45,762 bases of DNA, from positions 1 through 45,762 of the forward strand of contig JBBITL010000032.1 of the NCBI GenBank assembly GCA_037440765.1. The letters run 5' to 3'. Shown here in pieces: positions 25,796 through 35,058 of this stretch. A program made the translations under genes and the position numbers. Position 1 is the first letter of the stretch. Each line of letters begins with the position of its first letter. This DNA comes from DTKY01 sp037440765. GTDB lineage: Bacteria; Acidobacteriota; Terriglobia; Bryobacterales; Bryobacteraceae. Under the pieces are notes generated by a model. The model saw only the letters and a program-made list of their open reading frames with translations, was not told the origin of the DNA and did no database searches.

Positions 25796-27260
25796 CGGGG
25801 AACGGCATCGAGGCGATGTAGGTTTCCTGGAAGACGGGGTCCGCGCCAAGCGGCACATGCTCGATGCGGCGGCGCAACTCGCTGTAGTCGCCGCCATCGA
25901 ACAACGCCAGGCGCGCGCCCGCCAGCGCCGTGTTGCCGGCGGGTGAGACCAGCGCGGCGGGGAAGTCAAACAGCCCGATGCGCCCGGCGCTGTCGCGATT
26001 GATGTAGTTGCCAAAAGCCCCCGCAAGATACACATGCTCCAGGTCAGACACCCGTGCTCCCAGCCTGCCGAGCAGGATCTTGATCCCGGCGGCGATGGCG
26101 GCCTTGGCAAGCTGCAACTGGCGCACGTCGGCCTGAGTGATTGTCACTGGCGGCGCCAGCTCCCAGGCGTCCGTCAGCCTTCCGCTTGGGGCGATGATGC
26201 CCAGCTCCAGCCCCACCGCCGCCGCGTCCACCAGCCCGCTGCCGCAGATGCCGCGCGGGCGCGCGTCTCCTATCACGTGACAGACGGGCCCGGACGCCTC
26301 CAGCCGCACGGCGGATACGGCCCCCGTGGAGGCGCGCATGCCCATCGAGACGCTGCCGCCCTCGAAAGCCGGGCCCGCCGCGGTTGAGGCGCACAGCAGC
26401 CGGCTGCGATCCCCCACCACGATCTCGCCGTTGGTGCCTAGGTCGATGAGCCCGGAAAGGCGCGGCGACTCGCCGAGCCCCGTCGCCAGAATCCCGGCCA
26501 GGACGTCGCTGCCCACGAAACCGCCCAGGCAGGGCAGGAACCGTACGGTGGCTTGCTCCGGCAACCGCCACCCCAGCCCGGATGCCTGGAATACGGCCAG
26601 CCCTCCGGCGGCGGTCTCGAACGGCGCCTGCGCCAGCCCACCCACGTCGCGCCCGCAGAACAGGTGATGCATGACGGTGTTCCCGGCAATTGCCACCTGT
26701 GAGGGCCGGCCGCCCAGTTCCGCCACCATTTCGCCTATGCGGCTGCGGATGAGGTCCCGGAGCGCGGCGCCCTCGCCCCGGGTGTGGGCCGCTTCGACGC
26801 GGCTCATCACGTCGCTGCCGTAGACCGCTTGCGGATTCAGTGCCGTCCGCACACCCAGCACGTGGCCGCTCGCAAGATCCACCAGTTGCGCCACCAGGGT
26901 TGTGGTTCCCAGGTCGACCGCCACCCCGTGCCCCTCGCCCCGGGCGGCCTCCACGCGGGCGCCCCCGGCAAGGATCACCGCTTCCCACTGCGCGACCTCC
27001 AGCACCAGGTCCTCTTCAGGCGCCAGCAGGCAGGCCAGCCGCCAGCCGCCGCGGATCTCGCCGGGCGTGAGAATCGCCGCTTCGGCGGGTGAGACCGCGG
27101 CTGAACCGCGAAGCAGCCGGACGCGGCATCCCTTGCAGCCGGCCCGGCCGCCGCAGGGGAACTCGACTCCGTGCTCGAACAGCAGGTCCTGGAGCGGCTC
27201 TCCGCCAGGCGCATCTATGGTCTTGCCGAGCGGTTCCAGGCGTATGCGGACGCGCTCCAT
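25785..27260 (-). CDS. Reductive activator of corrinoid proteins (2Fe-2S ferredoxin plus ASKHA/DUF4445)
   Basis: A 491-aa protein. The N-terminal 2Fe-2S ferredoxin has C36, C42, C45 and C77. The rest is the ASKHA-type ATPase of the RACE family (VAVDLGTTTLVAQLVDL, IAGNTVMHH, LIDLGTNGEIVVG, GDARPRGICGSGLVDA, YLAGAFGNYINRDSA). Such proteins use ATP to return oxidised cob(II)amide to cob(I)amide in corrinoid methyltransferase systems. No corrinoid-binding protein, MtgB-like or other methyltransferase is in the window. It follows the DUF1638 gene with 6 nt between. Confidence 0.9.
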   Translation of the reverse strand: MERVRIRLEPLGKTIDAPGGEPLQDLLFEHGVEFPCGGRAGCKGCRVRLLRGSAAVSPAEAAILTPGEIRGGWRLACLLAPEEDLVLEVAQWEAVILAGGARVEAARGEGHGVAVDLGTTTLVAQLVDLASGHVLGVRTALNPQAVYGSDVMSRVEAAHTRGEGAALRDLIRSRIGEMVAELGGRPSQVAIAGNTVMHHLFCGRDVGGLAQAPFETAAGGLAVFQASGLGWRLPEQATVRFLPCLGGFVGSDVLAGILATGLGESPRLSGLIDLGTNGEIVVGDRSRLLCASTAAGPAFEGGSVSMGMRASTGAVSAVRLEASGPVCHVIGDARPRGICGSGLVDAAAVGLELGIIAPSGRLTDAWELAPPVTITQADVRQLQLAKAAIAAGIKILLGRLGARVSDLEHVYLAGAFGNYINRDSAGRIGLFDFPAALVSPAGNTALAGARLALFDGGDYSELRRRIEHVPLGADPVFQETYIASMPFPVRG

Positions 27261-27266
27261 GGCTGC

Positions 27267-27971
27267 TCAGGCGGGCTCGGCGTCCATGATCGCGTCGTCG
27301 TGCCTGGCCACGATGCGCCAGCCGGGCTGCGCCACCAGAAAATCGCGTTCATCCCAGGGCCCGTCCACCAGGCGCCGGATGAGCCCCATGTCGCCCTGGA
27401 GCTTTTCGAAAGCCCAGCCGGCGGCGGCCGCTTCCCGGCGCGTGGCTTGCTCGAACCTCCCGTCGGGCTCGACGCCCATCTCTATGTAGGTGAACTGGCG
27501 GTAGTGGCGGTTCAGTTCCTGGTGCAGGTAGCGCGCTTTGTCCTCGCCGAAGCGTTCGGCCAGGTCGCCGTACTGGAGGCCAAGCTGCCGGTCCCCGGCG
27601 CTGCCGCGCTCGATCCAGCCGGAGGTCTTGAAGTACACGCCGGGGTGGCTGTGAAAATACTCCAGGTAGCGTTCCCTGCCGCCGAGGAAAAGCGCGATGC
27701 AGTCGTGGGCGCGCGGCGCAATCAGCGGGACCGAGCGTGCAGCCAGCCCGACAAGGCCCGTGCCGCACAGCGCGTATCCGAGCAGAACGGCCTCGTGGCC
27801 GGCGCCCTCGGCCCGGTCCACGGCCTCCTGGAGACGCCCCCGCATGGCGGCGCCCGGATGGTCGTGCAGCCCTTTGGGTAGAAACTCCACGTCCACCTGG
27901 TTGACGCTGCGGGCGACCGCGGCGCACAGTTCCCGGTAGAGCACCTCGCAGGCGATGAGTCTCACACGCAT
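27267..27971 (-). CDS. DUF1638 domain protein
   Basis: A 234-aa protein starting MRVRLIACEVLYREL, a DUF1638-type N-terminus. Further features are LLGYALCGTGLVGL (conserved cysteine), APRAHDCIALFLGGRERYLEYF and a conserved aromatic stretch HPGVYFKTSGWIERG. In other genomes this family sits with corrinoid methyltransferases and their reductive activators; its biochemical function is not established. The frame extends to 28022, but the ATG at 27971 matches the family start. It is the first gene of a two-gene unit with the activator. Confidence 0.82.
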   Translation of the reverse strand: MRVRLIACEVLYRELCAAVARSVNQVDVEFLPKGLHDHPGAAMRGRLQEAVDRAEGAGHEAVLLGYALCGTGLVGLAARSVPLIAPRAHDCIALFLGGRERYLEYFHSHPGVYFKTSGWIERGSAGDRQLGLQYGDLAERFGEDKARYLHQELNRHYRQFTYIEMGVEPDGRFEQATRREAAAAGWAFEKLQGDMGLIRRLVDGPWDERDFLVAQPGWRIVARHDDAIMDAEPA

Positions 27972-28042
27972 GCTCTTCCGTGCACTGGCCGTGAATGGCC
28001 AGTCTACCAGAGCCGGTCCCACGTGGTAGGCTACGTAGAGTT

Positions 28043-29644
28043 ATGAAAGCACTCAACTGTAGTCTCGTCCTCCTCATAGCGGCTTCGCTGGCCGTGCCGG
28101 CGCACCGCGCGGCCGCCGCCGACCAGGTCAGGATCGCCAGCGGCGTCGTGGAATCAACCGTCGCGCCGTCGGCCGGCGTGCGCAGCTTCAAGGGCATTCC
28201 GTTCGCCCAGCCCCCGGTCGGCGATCTGCGCTGGAGGGAGCCCCAGCCGGTGAAGAACTGGACCGGCGTGCGCAACGCCGACAAGTTCGGCCCGCGCTGC
28301 ATGCAGCGGACCGGCCCCGGAGCGGACTACTGGTTCCGCAGCGACGGCATGAGCGAAGACTGCCTCTACCTGAACGTGTGGACCCCGGCCAAGAGCGCCG
28401 GCGAGAAGCTGCCCGTGCTGGTGTACATCTTCGGAGGCGGCTACCAGAACGGCGACGGCTCAGAGCCGCGCTACGACGGCGAGAGCACGGCCCGCAAGGG
28501 CATAGTCGCCGTGACGCTGAACTACCGCACCAACGTCTTCGGCTTCTTCGCGCATCCCGAGCTGACCAGAGAGTCGCCGCACAAAGCCTCCGGCAACTAC
28601 GGCCTGCTCGATCAGACCGCAGGCTTGCAGTGGGTCCAGAAGAACATCGCGGCCTTCGGGGGAGACCCCTCCAGGGTGACGATCGCCGGAGAATCGGCCG
28701 GCTCGATCTCGGTGAGCGCCCTGATGTCGTCGCCCCTGTCGCGCGGCATGATCGCCGGCGCTATCGGGCAGAGCGGATCGATGACCACGTCGCTGCCTCC
28801 CCGTCCTCTGGCCGAGGCGGAAAGCGACGGGGTGAAGTTCGCTTCCGCCGCGGGAGCGGGGTCGCTCGCCGCCCTGCGCGCCATGAGCGCCGGGCAGATA
28901 CAGGAGGTGGCGGCCAAAGCCGGAATTCGTTTCAGCACGGCTCTGGACGGGTACTTCATGCCCAAGACCCTGCCCGAGATCTTCGCCGCCGCCGAGCAGG
29001 CCAAGATCCCGCTGCTGGCCGGATCGAACACCGAGGAACAATCCGCCCGCGGCGTCCTCGGCACGGCCGAGCCCACGGCCGAGAACTTCGCCAGCGCCGT
29101 GAAGAAGCTCTACGGCGACCGCGCCGCCCAGGTCCTCAAGGTCTACGCCGCCGCCACGCCGGAGGAGGTGCTCCAGGCCGCCACGGACCTGGCGGGCGCC
29201 CGCTTCGTAGGGTTCAGCACCTGGCACTGGACCGAGCTCCATCTGAAGACCGGAGGCAAACCCGTGTACCGCTACATGTACGCCCGCGTGCGGCCCAGGT
29301 ACACTCCCCTGGAGGGACAGCAACCCGCCCCCGGCGGCCCCCCGCCGCCGGCGCCCCGAGGCGCCGTGCATGCGGCCGAGATTCAGTACGCCTTGGGCAA
29401 CCTAGATCTCGACAAGAGGTACGCCTGGGAGCCGGCCGACTACAAAGTATCCGAGACCATGCACGGCTACTTCGTGAACTTCATCAAGACCGGAAACCCG
29501 AACGGCGCAGGCCTGCCGAACTGGCCCGCCTACACGGCCCAAACCAACTACCAGCGCATGAGGATCGACGTGAACTCCCGCGCCGAGCCGGAGCCGGAGC
29601 GGGCACGCTACCTGGTGCTCGAAGAGCTTCTCGCGAGGCCGTGA
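28043..29644 (+). CDS. Secreted type-B carboxylesterase
   Basis: A 533-aa esterase of the acetylcholinesterase fold with signal peptide (LLIAASLAVPAHRAAA). The oxyanion-hole segment FGGGY is at 130-134, the nucleophile S218 sits in GESAGS, the acid is probably in SNTEEQS (E331/E332), and the catalytic histidine is probably H443 in AVHAAEIQYALGN. SEDCLYLNVWTP is the family signature. Native substrate is unknown; such enzymes hydrolyse small esters outside the cytoplasm. The upstream frame from 27995 is not used. The MFS transporter starts immediately after it, which suggests uptake of a released acid. Confidence 0.92.
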   Translation: MKALNCSLVLLIAASLAVPAHRAAAADQVRIASGVVESTVAPSAGVRSFKGIPFAQPPVGDLRWREPQPVKNWTGVRNADKFGPRCMQRTGPGADYWFRSDGMSEDCLYLNVWTPAKSAGEKLPVLVYIFGGGYQNGDGSEPRYDGESTARKGIVAVTLNYRTNVFGFFAHPELTRESPHKASGNYGLLDQTAGLQWVQKNIAAFGGDPSRVTIAGESAGSISVSALMSSPLSRGMIAGAIGQSGSMTTSLPPRPLAEAESDGVKFASAAGAGSLAALRAMSAGQIQEVAAKAGIRFSTALDGYFMPKTLPEIFAAAEQAKIPLLAGSNTEEQSARGVLGTAEPTAENFASAVKKLYGDRAAQVLKVYAAATPEEVLQAATDLAGARFVGFSTWHWTELHLKTGGKPVYRYMYARVRPRYTPLEGQQPAPGGPPPPAPRGAVHAAEIQYALGNLDLDKRYAWEPADYKVSETMHGYFVNFIKTGNPNGAGLPNWPAYTAQTNYQRMRIDVNSRAEPEPERARYLVLEELLARP

Positions 29645-29645
29645 T

Positions 29646-30941
29646 ATGACGCCGGCCACACCGGAGTTCGAGCAGCAGACCTACCGCAAGATCACCCGGC
29701 GGCTGATTCCGTTCCTGTTCGTCTGCTACGTGCTGGCGTACGTGGACCGGGTCAACGTGGGCTTCGCCAAGCTCCATATGCAGCAGGATCTGGGCATGAG
29801 CGACGCCGTCTACGGGCTGGGGGCCGGCATCTTCTTCATCGGCTACTTCATCTTCGAAGTGCCGGCCAACATGATCCTCCAGAAGATCGGCGCCCGGCTG
29901 TGGCTGGGCCCGATCATGATCGCCTGGGGCATCGTCTCGGCCGCCACCCTGTTTGCCCAAGGGCCCAACAGCTTCTATGCGCTGCGGTTCCTGCTGGGCA
30001 TTGTGGAGTCCGGGTTCTTTCCGGGAGTGATCCTGTACCTGACCTACTGGTACACGCGAAAACACCGGGCAAGAATGGTGGCCGGGTTCATGGCCGCCAA
30101 CCCGATTTCGGGGGTCCTGGCGGGACCGGTTTCCGGCTGGATCCTGGTGAGCATGATGGACACGGGAGGGCTGAAGGCATGGCAGTGGCTGTTCCTGCTG
30201 GAAGGGATCCCTTCAGTGCTGGCCGGCGTGGTGGCCCTGTTCTACCTGGTCGACAGCCCCGCTAAGGCCAAATGGCTGACGGCCGAGGAACGCGGCATGG
30301 TGCTCCGGCGCCTGGAGGAGGAGGAGGAAACCAAGCGCCGGGAGGGCGAGTCGCGGCACCGGCTGATGGACGCCTTCAAGAGCGGCAAGGTCTGGCTGCT
30401 CTCGCTGATCTACTTCGGCGCGGTGGCGGGCAACTACGGCTTGTGGTTCTGGCTGCCGCAGGTGATCAAGGACACGCTCACCGCCGACCCATTGCGGATC
30501 GGATGGATCTCGGCGATCCCCTGGGGCACGGCTGCGGTGGTGATGGTGCTGTATGGGCGCCATTCCGACGCCACGGGCGAGCGGCGGTGGCACCTGTCGC
30601 TGGCGCTGCTGTTCGGAGCGGCGGCCTTCAGCGTGAGCGCGCTGCCGGGCATCTCCGGAGTGGTGGGTCTGGCGGCGCTCACCTGCTCGGTGGCGTCGGT
30701 CATGTGCGGGCAGTCGCTGTTCTGGGCGCTGCCCACGGCGATGCTGTCCGGCACGGCGGCGGCGGCCGGGATCGCCTGGATCAATTCGATCGGGAACCTG
30801 GGCGGCTACGTGAGCCCGTCCCTGATCGGGATAGTGCGGGAGTCGACGGGCAGCATGGCGCTGGCCCTGCTGGCGCTGGCTGGCTTCATGCTCATGTCCA
30901 GCCTGCTGGTCATGGCGGTCGCCCGCCCGCGCAAGGGGTAG
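29646..30941 (+). CDS. MFS transporter, anion:cation symporter family
   Basis: A 431-aa transporter with about twelve membrane helices. The N-terminal YVDRVNVGFAKLHMQQDLGM and GIFFIGYFIFEVPANMIL are typical of the ACS family (tartrate, phthalate, hexuronate and glucarate carriers), as is RFLLGIVESGFFPGVILYLTYWY. A central cytoplasmic loop is rich in Glu, Lys and Arg (LEEEEETKRREGESRH). It begins one base after the esterase stop codon, so the pair is an operon. The substrate is probably an organic or sugar acid; this is inferred from family and neighbour. Confidence 0.9.
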   Translation: MTPATPEFEQQTYRKITRRLIPFLFVCYVLAYVDRVNVGFAKLHMQQDLGMSDAVYGLGAGIFFIGYFIFEVPANMILQKIGARLWLGPIMIAWGIVSAATLFAQGPNSFYALRFLLGIVESGFFPGVILYLTYWYTRKHRARMVAGFMAANPISGVLAGPVSGWILVSMMDTGGLKAWQWLFLLEGIPSVLAGVVALFYLVDSPAKAKWLTAEERGMVLRRLEEEEETKRREGESRHRLMDAFKSGKVWLLSLIYFGAVAGNYGLWFWLPQVIKDTLTADPLRIGWISAIPWGTAAVVMVLYGRHSDATGERRWHLSLALLFGAAAFSVSALPGISGVVGLAALTCSVASVMCGQSLFWALPTAMLSGTAAAAGIAWINSIGNLGGYVSPSLIGIVRESTGSMALALLALAGFMLMSSLLVMAVARPRKG

Positions 30942-31058
30942 GCCGGCGCCGGCTGTGGGCAGGCGGGCCGGGGGGGGGCCGGCGGCAGCCAACCTGCGCC
31001 GCTTCCGCCTGATGTCGCGCCTCCGGGTCCGCCTGCTGGACTTAGCACGCGGCTGTTG

Positions 31059-32441
31059 TTACGGCGCGGAGTCCTGCACCAGGGACCAGATCTCGTCGAT
31101 GTCGGCCTGCGTGGTCCGGAAGTTGCCTATCGCCATGCGGATCACGTACCGTCCGCTGAGCACGGTGTGCGAAAGGAAGGCCTTGCCGGTGGCGTTGACG
31201 GCCTCGAGCAGCCGCCGGTTCTGTTCGTCCGTGCCCTTATAGCGAAAGCAGACCAGGCCGAAGTGCGCCGGGGCCACGCGCTCGAATCTCGGGTCGGCAT
31301 CGACGGCCGCCGCCAGCCGCTGGCCGAAGGCGATGTGCCGCCGCAGCATCTCGGTGACGCCGGCCTTGCCGTAGTAGCGCAGCACGAACCACAGCTTCAG
31401 CGAGCGGAAACGGCGTCCCATGGCGAGCGAGTAATCCATAAGGTTGGTGGCCACCGCGTCCTGGCCTGTGCGCAGGTATTCCGGCACCAGGGTGAAGGCG
31501 CGGCGCAGGATGTCGGGGCGCCGCGTGTAGAAGGCGCTCAGGTCGGAGGGAGTGAGCAGCCACTTGTGCGGGTTAACGACCAGCGAATGGGCCCGCCGGA
31601 CGCCTTCCAGAATCCAGCGGCGCTCCGGCAGAATGGCCGCCGAGCCCGCGTACGCCGCGTCTATGTGCATCCACAGACCGTTGGCCTCCGCGATCGCGGC
31701 GATTTCGTCCACCGGGTCCACGCTGGCCGAGGAAGTGGTTCCCACCGTGGCGACCACGCAGAATGGCTTCCGCCCCGCCTCGCGGTCTTGCTGGATGGCC
31801 TGCGCCAGCAGGTCCGGCCTCATGCGGAACTCCGCGTCGGCGCCGATCTTCCTGACGTTCTCCCGGCCCACGCCGACGGCGATGGCGCCTTTCTCCACCG
31901 AGGAGTGCGCCTGCTCGGAGGCGTAAAGAGTGAGGCCCCGGACCGCTCCCTTGCTGCGGATCTCCGGGTCGGCCATTTCTCGCGCGGCGGCAATGGCGTG
32001 CACTGTGGCGACGGAAGCCGTGTCGTAGATGATCCCGAAGAACTCCTCCGGCAACTCCAGCCATTGCCTCAACCAGCCGAGGGTGACCCCCTCCAGCTCG
32101 GTGTTGGCCGGCGAGCTCTGCCACACAATGGCGTTGGTGTTCAGCGCCGCGGCCAGCATCTCGCCCAGCACGCCGGGCGGCGAACCCGAACTCGGGAAGT
32201 AGGCCATGAACCGCGGGTGGTTCCAATGCGTCACCGCCGGGACCACCAGCCTGTGGAAGTCCTCGAGGATGGAGTCCATCGGCTCGCCCTGCTCGGGCGC
32301 CGAAGGAGGCAGTTGCCGGGCCAGGTCGCCCGGTTGCATGGCGGGCACAACGGGGTACTCTCGCGCGTCTTCAAGATAGCCCGCGATCCAGTCCACGATC
32401 TGGTGGCCGGCGCGGCGAAAATCATCAATCGGTTTGTTCAT
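31059..32441 (-). CDS. Group II PLP-dependent decarboxylase (aromatic amino acid type)
   Basis: A 460-aa decarboxylase. Schiff-base lysine K293 is in NPHKWLLTPSD, D261 in HIDAAYAG holds the pyridine nitrogen, and H179 in SEQAHSSVEK stacks on the ring. GRRFRSLKLWFVLRYYG is typical of tryptophan/tyrosine/phenylalanine decarboxylases, which make tryptamine, tyramine and phenethylamine. The exact amino acid cannot be assigned. The start overlaps the stop of the preceding hydrolase gene (ATGA). It converges on the MFS gene across 117 bp that hold a GC palindrome and a G9 run but no gene. Confidence 0.92.
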   Translation of the reverse strand: MNKPIDDFRRAGHQIVDWIAGYLEDAREYPVVPAMQPGDLARQLPPSAPEQGEPMDSILEDFHRLVVPAVTHWNHPRFMAYFPSSGSPPGVLGEMLAAALNTNAIVWQSSPANTELEGVTLGWLRQWLELPEEFFGIIYDTASVATVHAIAAAREMADPEIRSKGAVRGLTLYASEQAHSSVEKGAIAVGVGRENVRKIGADAEFRMRPDLLAQAIQQDREAGRKPFCVVATVGTTSSASVDPVDEIAAIAEANGLWMHIDAAYAGSAAILPERRWILEGVRRAHSLVVNPHKWLLTPSDLSAFYTRRPDILRRAFTLVPEYLRTGQDAVATNLMDYSLAMGRRFRSLKLWFVLRYYGKAGVTEMLRRHIAFGQRLAAAVDADPRFERVAPAHFGLVCFRYKGTDEQNRRLLEAVNATGKAFLSHTVLSGRYVIRMAIGNFRTTQADIDEIWSLVQDSAP

Positions 32442-34111
32442 CTGATCTGAACGACGCCGGAGGCGGCCAGTTTCGCGGCGTCCGCCGGCGCCAACTTCCA
32501 GTTTCGGTCAAAGAGGCCCGCCGCCACCACATCGGCCAGCGAGCGCCGGAACACAACGTAGTCTCCCAGTTCCAGCAGGGCCTTATAGGAAGGCGGCGGG
32601 GGGGTGCCCGGCTTGGCGGGCGGCGGGGCGCCGGCCCACCACGGCAGGCCCGAGCTCACCAGTATGTAGCGGCCGCCGGCAGGGGCGATGGCGACCATTC
32701 CGTAGTCGGCCGCCGAAGGGCTCAGCTCGAACGCCAGCCTGCCGCCGAAGCGCTCGATGAGGCTGTTGGTCTTCCTGTTGCCGAACAGCACCAGGTCGGC
32801 GCCCTCCAGTTCCTGTTCGGTGACTTCCTGGTCCGAACGCGCGCTCAGGCTGAGCAACAGGGGCCACGGGGGCGACGCCCAGTGCGCGGCGCGCTCGGCC
32901 TGCGCGCGGCGCCGGGCCAGTTCAAGCTCGTCAGGCGAGTCCGCCGTCCCGTAAATGTACAGGTGCTTGCGGGCCAGGGCCTGCCGGATCGGGCCCTCCT
33001 GCCCGGGGCCTTTCTCCGACTGTGAGCGGGCGAGGCGTGCCGCGCTCCAGCCCTTTTCTGTCCTTGAGAAAGACAGCACCGCGCCCTTCAATTCCTCTCC
33101 GTCGATTACGGCCACCATGGGCCTGGAGGCGTCGTACAGCGGATGACCCGCCACGCGCAGCGTGAAGCCGTCCAGGGAGGAAGTCCGGACTTCGATCCGG
33201 TTGACCGCGGTGAACCGCGCGTCGATGGCAGCCAGCGAGCCCGGCGTCAGCCCGTCCAACTGCACCCAGTAGGCTGAGCTGTACTGGTAACTGCGCGTGC
33301 TGAAGCGCACGCGCGCGGGGAAGCGGTCCCGCTTGAAGGGGGCGAACCAGCGGAAGATCGAGGCCTCGCGGTAGGCGAAATCCCACACGTTGTGCCGCAC
33401 ATGAGGATACTCCGTGTACCGGACTTTCGCGCCCCCCTGCTCCAGGCGGCTTTGCCAGGCTCGGGCCGATTCCGCTGGAACCAGCGGATCCAGCGCCCCC
33501 TGGAACAGGTGCACGGGCAGACCCAGCGCGTTGGATGCCAGTTCCTCGGCTCCGGGCTGGGGGATTGGCGCGGCAACGGCGATCGCCGCCCACAGGTCCG
33601 GCCTTGTCAGGCCGAGCCAGAGCGCCCCTCCTCCACCCATGGCGGCGCCCGTCAGGTAGATGCGATCCTCGTCTATCGGAAAGCGGCTCTTCACCTCCGC
33701 CAGCACGTCGTACACGTCCTTCTCGGGGATGCCCTGGTAGCCCATCGACCCGCGCGCCAGCGGCGAGACAACGAAGAAGTCCACGTCGGGCAGCGGAGGA
33801 AAGGGGCCGTTGCCGGCCTCGGCGTCGGTCTCGCGGATCAGGGCGCCTCGCCCCAGGCGCCGTACCTCCATGAAGTTGCCTCGCCCGAACACACGCCGCA
33901 GATCCAGACGGTGGTTGGACCCTTCCGAGTGCAGACTCACCACCAGGGGGTATCGCCGGGAGGCACCGAAGTCCCTGGGAACGTAGACCGCGTAGGGCTG
34001 CTCGGTGCCGTCCACGTCGCTCTTGAACACCAGCACCTGCGGCCCAGGCGGGTAGGCCTGGCCCGCCAGCCACAGGGCGGCCGCCGGCGCCAGCAGTATC
34101 CCCCTAAGCAC
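32438..34111 (-). CDS. Secreted alpha/beta hydrolase-like protein with missing nucleophile serine
   Basis: A 557-aa protein with a signal peptide (LLAPAAALWLAGQA). Residues about 35-260 resemble the esterase/peptidase fold of PHB-depolymerase and prolyl oligopeptidase relatives: RYPLVVSLHSEG, DEDRIYLTGAAMGGGGALWL, FQGALDPLVP (D208) and HVRHNVWDFAY (H240). At the nucleophile elbow the expected GxSxGG reads G155-A156-A157-M158-G159-G160; the codon for residue 157 is GCC, so Ser is Ala. Asp and His remain. The C-terminal 300 residues are not assigned. It may be a binding pseudoenzyme. It overlaps both operon neighbours. Confidence 0.8.
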   Translation of the reverse strand: MLRGILLAPAAALWLAGQAYPPGPQVLVFKSDVDGTEQPYAVYVPRDFGASRRYPLVVSLHSEGSNHRLDLRRVFGRGNFMEVRRLGRGALIRETDAEAGNGPFPPLPDVDFFVVSPLARGSMGYQGIPEKDVYDVLAEVKSRFPIDEDRIYLTGAAMGGGGALWLGLTRPDLWAAIAVAAPIPQPGAEELASNALGLPVHLFQGALDPLVPAESARAWQSRLEQGGAKVRYTEYPHVRHNVWDFAYREASIFRWFAPFKRDRFPARVRFSTRSYQYSSAYWVQLDGLTPGSLAAIDARFTAVNRIEVRTSSLDGFTLRVAGHPLYDASRPMVAVIDGEELKGAVLSFSRTEKGWSAARLARSQSEKGPGQEGPIRQALARKHLYIYGTADSPDELELARRRAQAERAAHWASPPWPLLLSLSARSDQEVTEQELEGADLVLFGNRKTNSLIERFGGRLAFELSPSAADYGMVAIAPAGGRYILVSSGLPWWAGAPPPAKPGTPPPPSYKALLELGDYVVFRRSLADVVAAGLFDRNWKLAPADAAKLAASGVVQIR

Positions 34112-35027
34112 CCTCCGACTCCTTCAGCACCAGCGGCAGCCATCCGCTGAACCATTCACAAAAGCGCGCCAGCCGCTCCTGCGCCTCCGCGGCCAGCGGG
34201 ACTGCCGGCGGGCCGGTCTTCAGGCCGCGCACCGCAAGCGCGGCCTTAATCGCCAGCGGGGGCGGGAACCCGTCGCACCAAGCGACGAATTCCAGCAGCC
34301 GGGCCGAGAGCCGCATCCTGGCGCCGTCCGGCCCTCCCGAGCGGATGCTGCGGTCCAGCGCCGACAACAGTTCCGGAAGCGCGCCGGCGACGCCCGAGAC
34401 TACGCCGTCCCCGCCCTCGGCGCGCGCCTCGGCGTAGATTGCATCCGACCCCGCCAGCAAGGTGAACGGCGTGTGTTTCCTCACCGCCAGCATTCGCCGG
34501 AAGTTCAGGATGTCGCCCGACGAGTCCTTTATGCCGGCATAGCCTTCGGCCGCGATCAGCCGCATGGCGGTCGCGAAATCAAGCGGCGTCGACACCAGCG
34601 GGATGTTGTAGAGCAGCAGCGGCACGCCCGGCCGCAATTCCCGGACAAAGCGGACGTAGAACGCCTCGACCTGAACCTGATCGTAGGGGTAGAAGTAGGG
34701 AGGCATCAGCAGCAGGGCCGAGGCGCCCGCGGAAATCGCGCCCCGCGCCAGTTCGAGCGCGCCCTCCAGCGTCGAATGCGAGACGTTCACCGTGACGGGC
34801 AGGCGGCTGCGCTTGATGGCGAACTGGGCCAGGTGCAGGCGGGCCTTGATCCCCAGGTGAACGAACTCGCCCGTGGTTCCCAGCAGCACGATTCCGTCCA
34901 CGCCCCGGCCGGCGGCGAAGTCGACCAGTTCGAGCGCCGCGGCCAGGTCCGTCTCGCCCGAGCCCTCGCGGAACGGGGTCACCAGCGCGGCATGCACGCC
35001 TTCCAGGGAAGCCACCGGAGCCACCAC
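34104..35027 (-). CDS. DapA-like class I lyase (dihydrodipicolinate synthase family)
   Basis: A 307-aa TIM-barrel aldolase. LLGTTGEF binds the keto-acid carboxylate, Y140 (LLLYNIP) and Schiff-base lysine K167 (AGIKDSSGD) are the catalytic pair. The family includes true DapA, N-acetylneuraminate lyase and keto-deoxy sugar-acid aldolases; sequence alone does not decide. The frame runs to 35147, but GTG at 35027 has GGAG 7 nt upstream and gives a family-length protein without overlapping the DUF6526 gene. Its operon partners (hydrolase, decarboxylase) suggest a catabolic rather than a lysine role. Confidence 0.88.
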   Translation of the reverse strand: MVAPVASLEGVHAALVTPFREGSGETDLAAALELVDFAAGRGVDGIVLLGTTGEFVHLGIKARLHLAQFAIKRSRLPVTVNVSHSTLEGALELARGAISAGASALLLMPPYFYPYDQVQVEAFYVRFVRELRPGVPLLLYNIPLVSTPLDFATAMRLIAAEGYAGIKDSSGDILNFRRMLAVRKHTPFTLLAGSDAIYAEARAEGGDGVVSGVAGALPELLSALDRSIRSGGPDGARMRLSARLLEFVAWCDGFPPPLAIKAALAVRGLKTGPPAVPLAAEAQERLARFCEWFSGWLPLVLKESEGA

Positions 35028-35058
35028 CTGACAACTCCATTGTCGCGCAAAGCGCGGC

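Noticed and set aside
30961..30980. G9 run in the convergent gap as a phase-variation tract
   Set aside because: It is outside any gene and promoter; chance in GC-rich sequence or a sequencing artefact is more likely.
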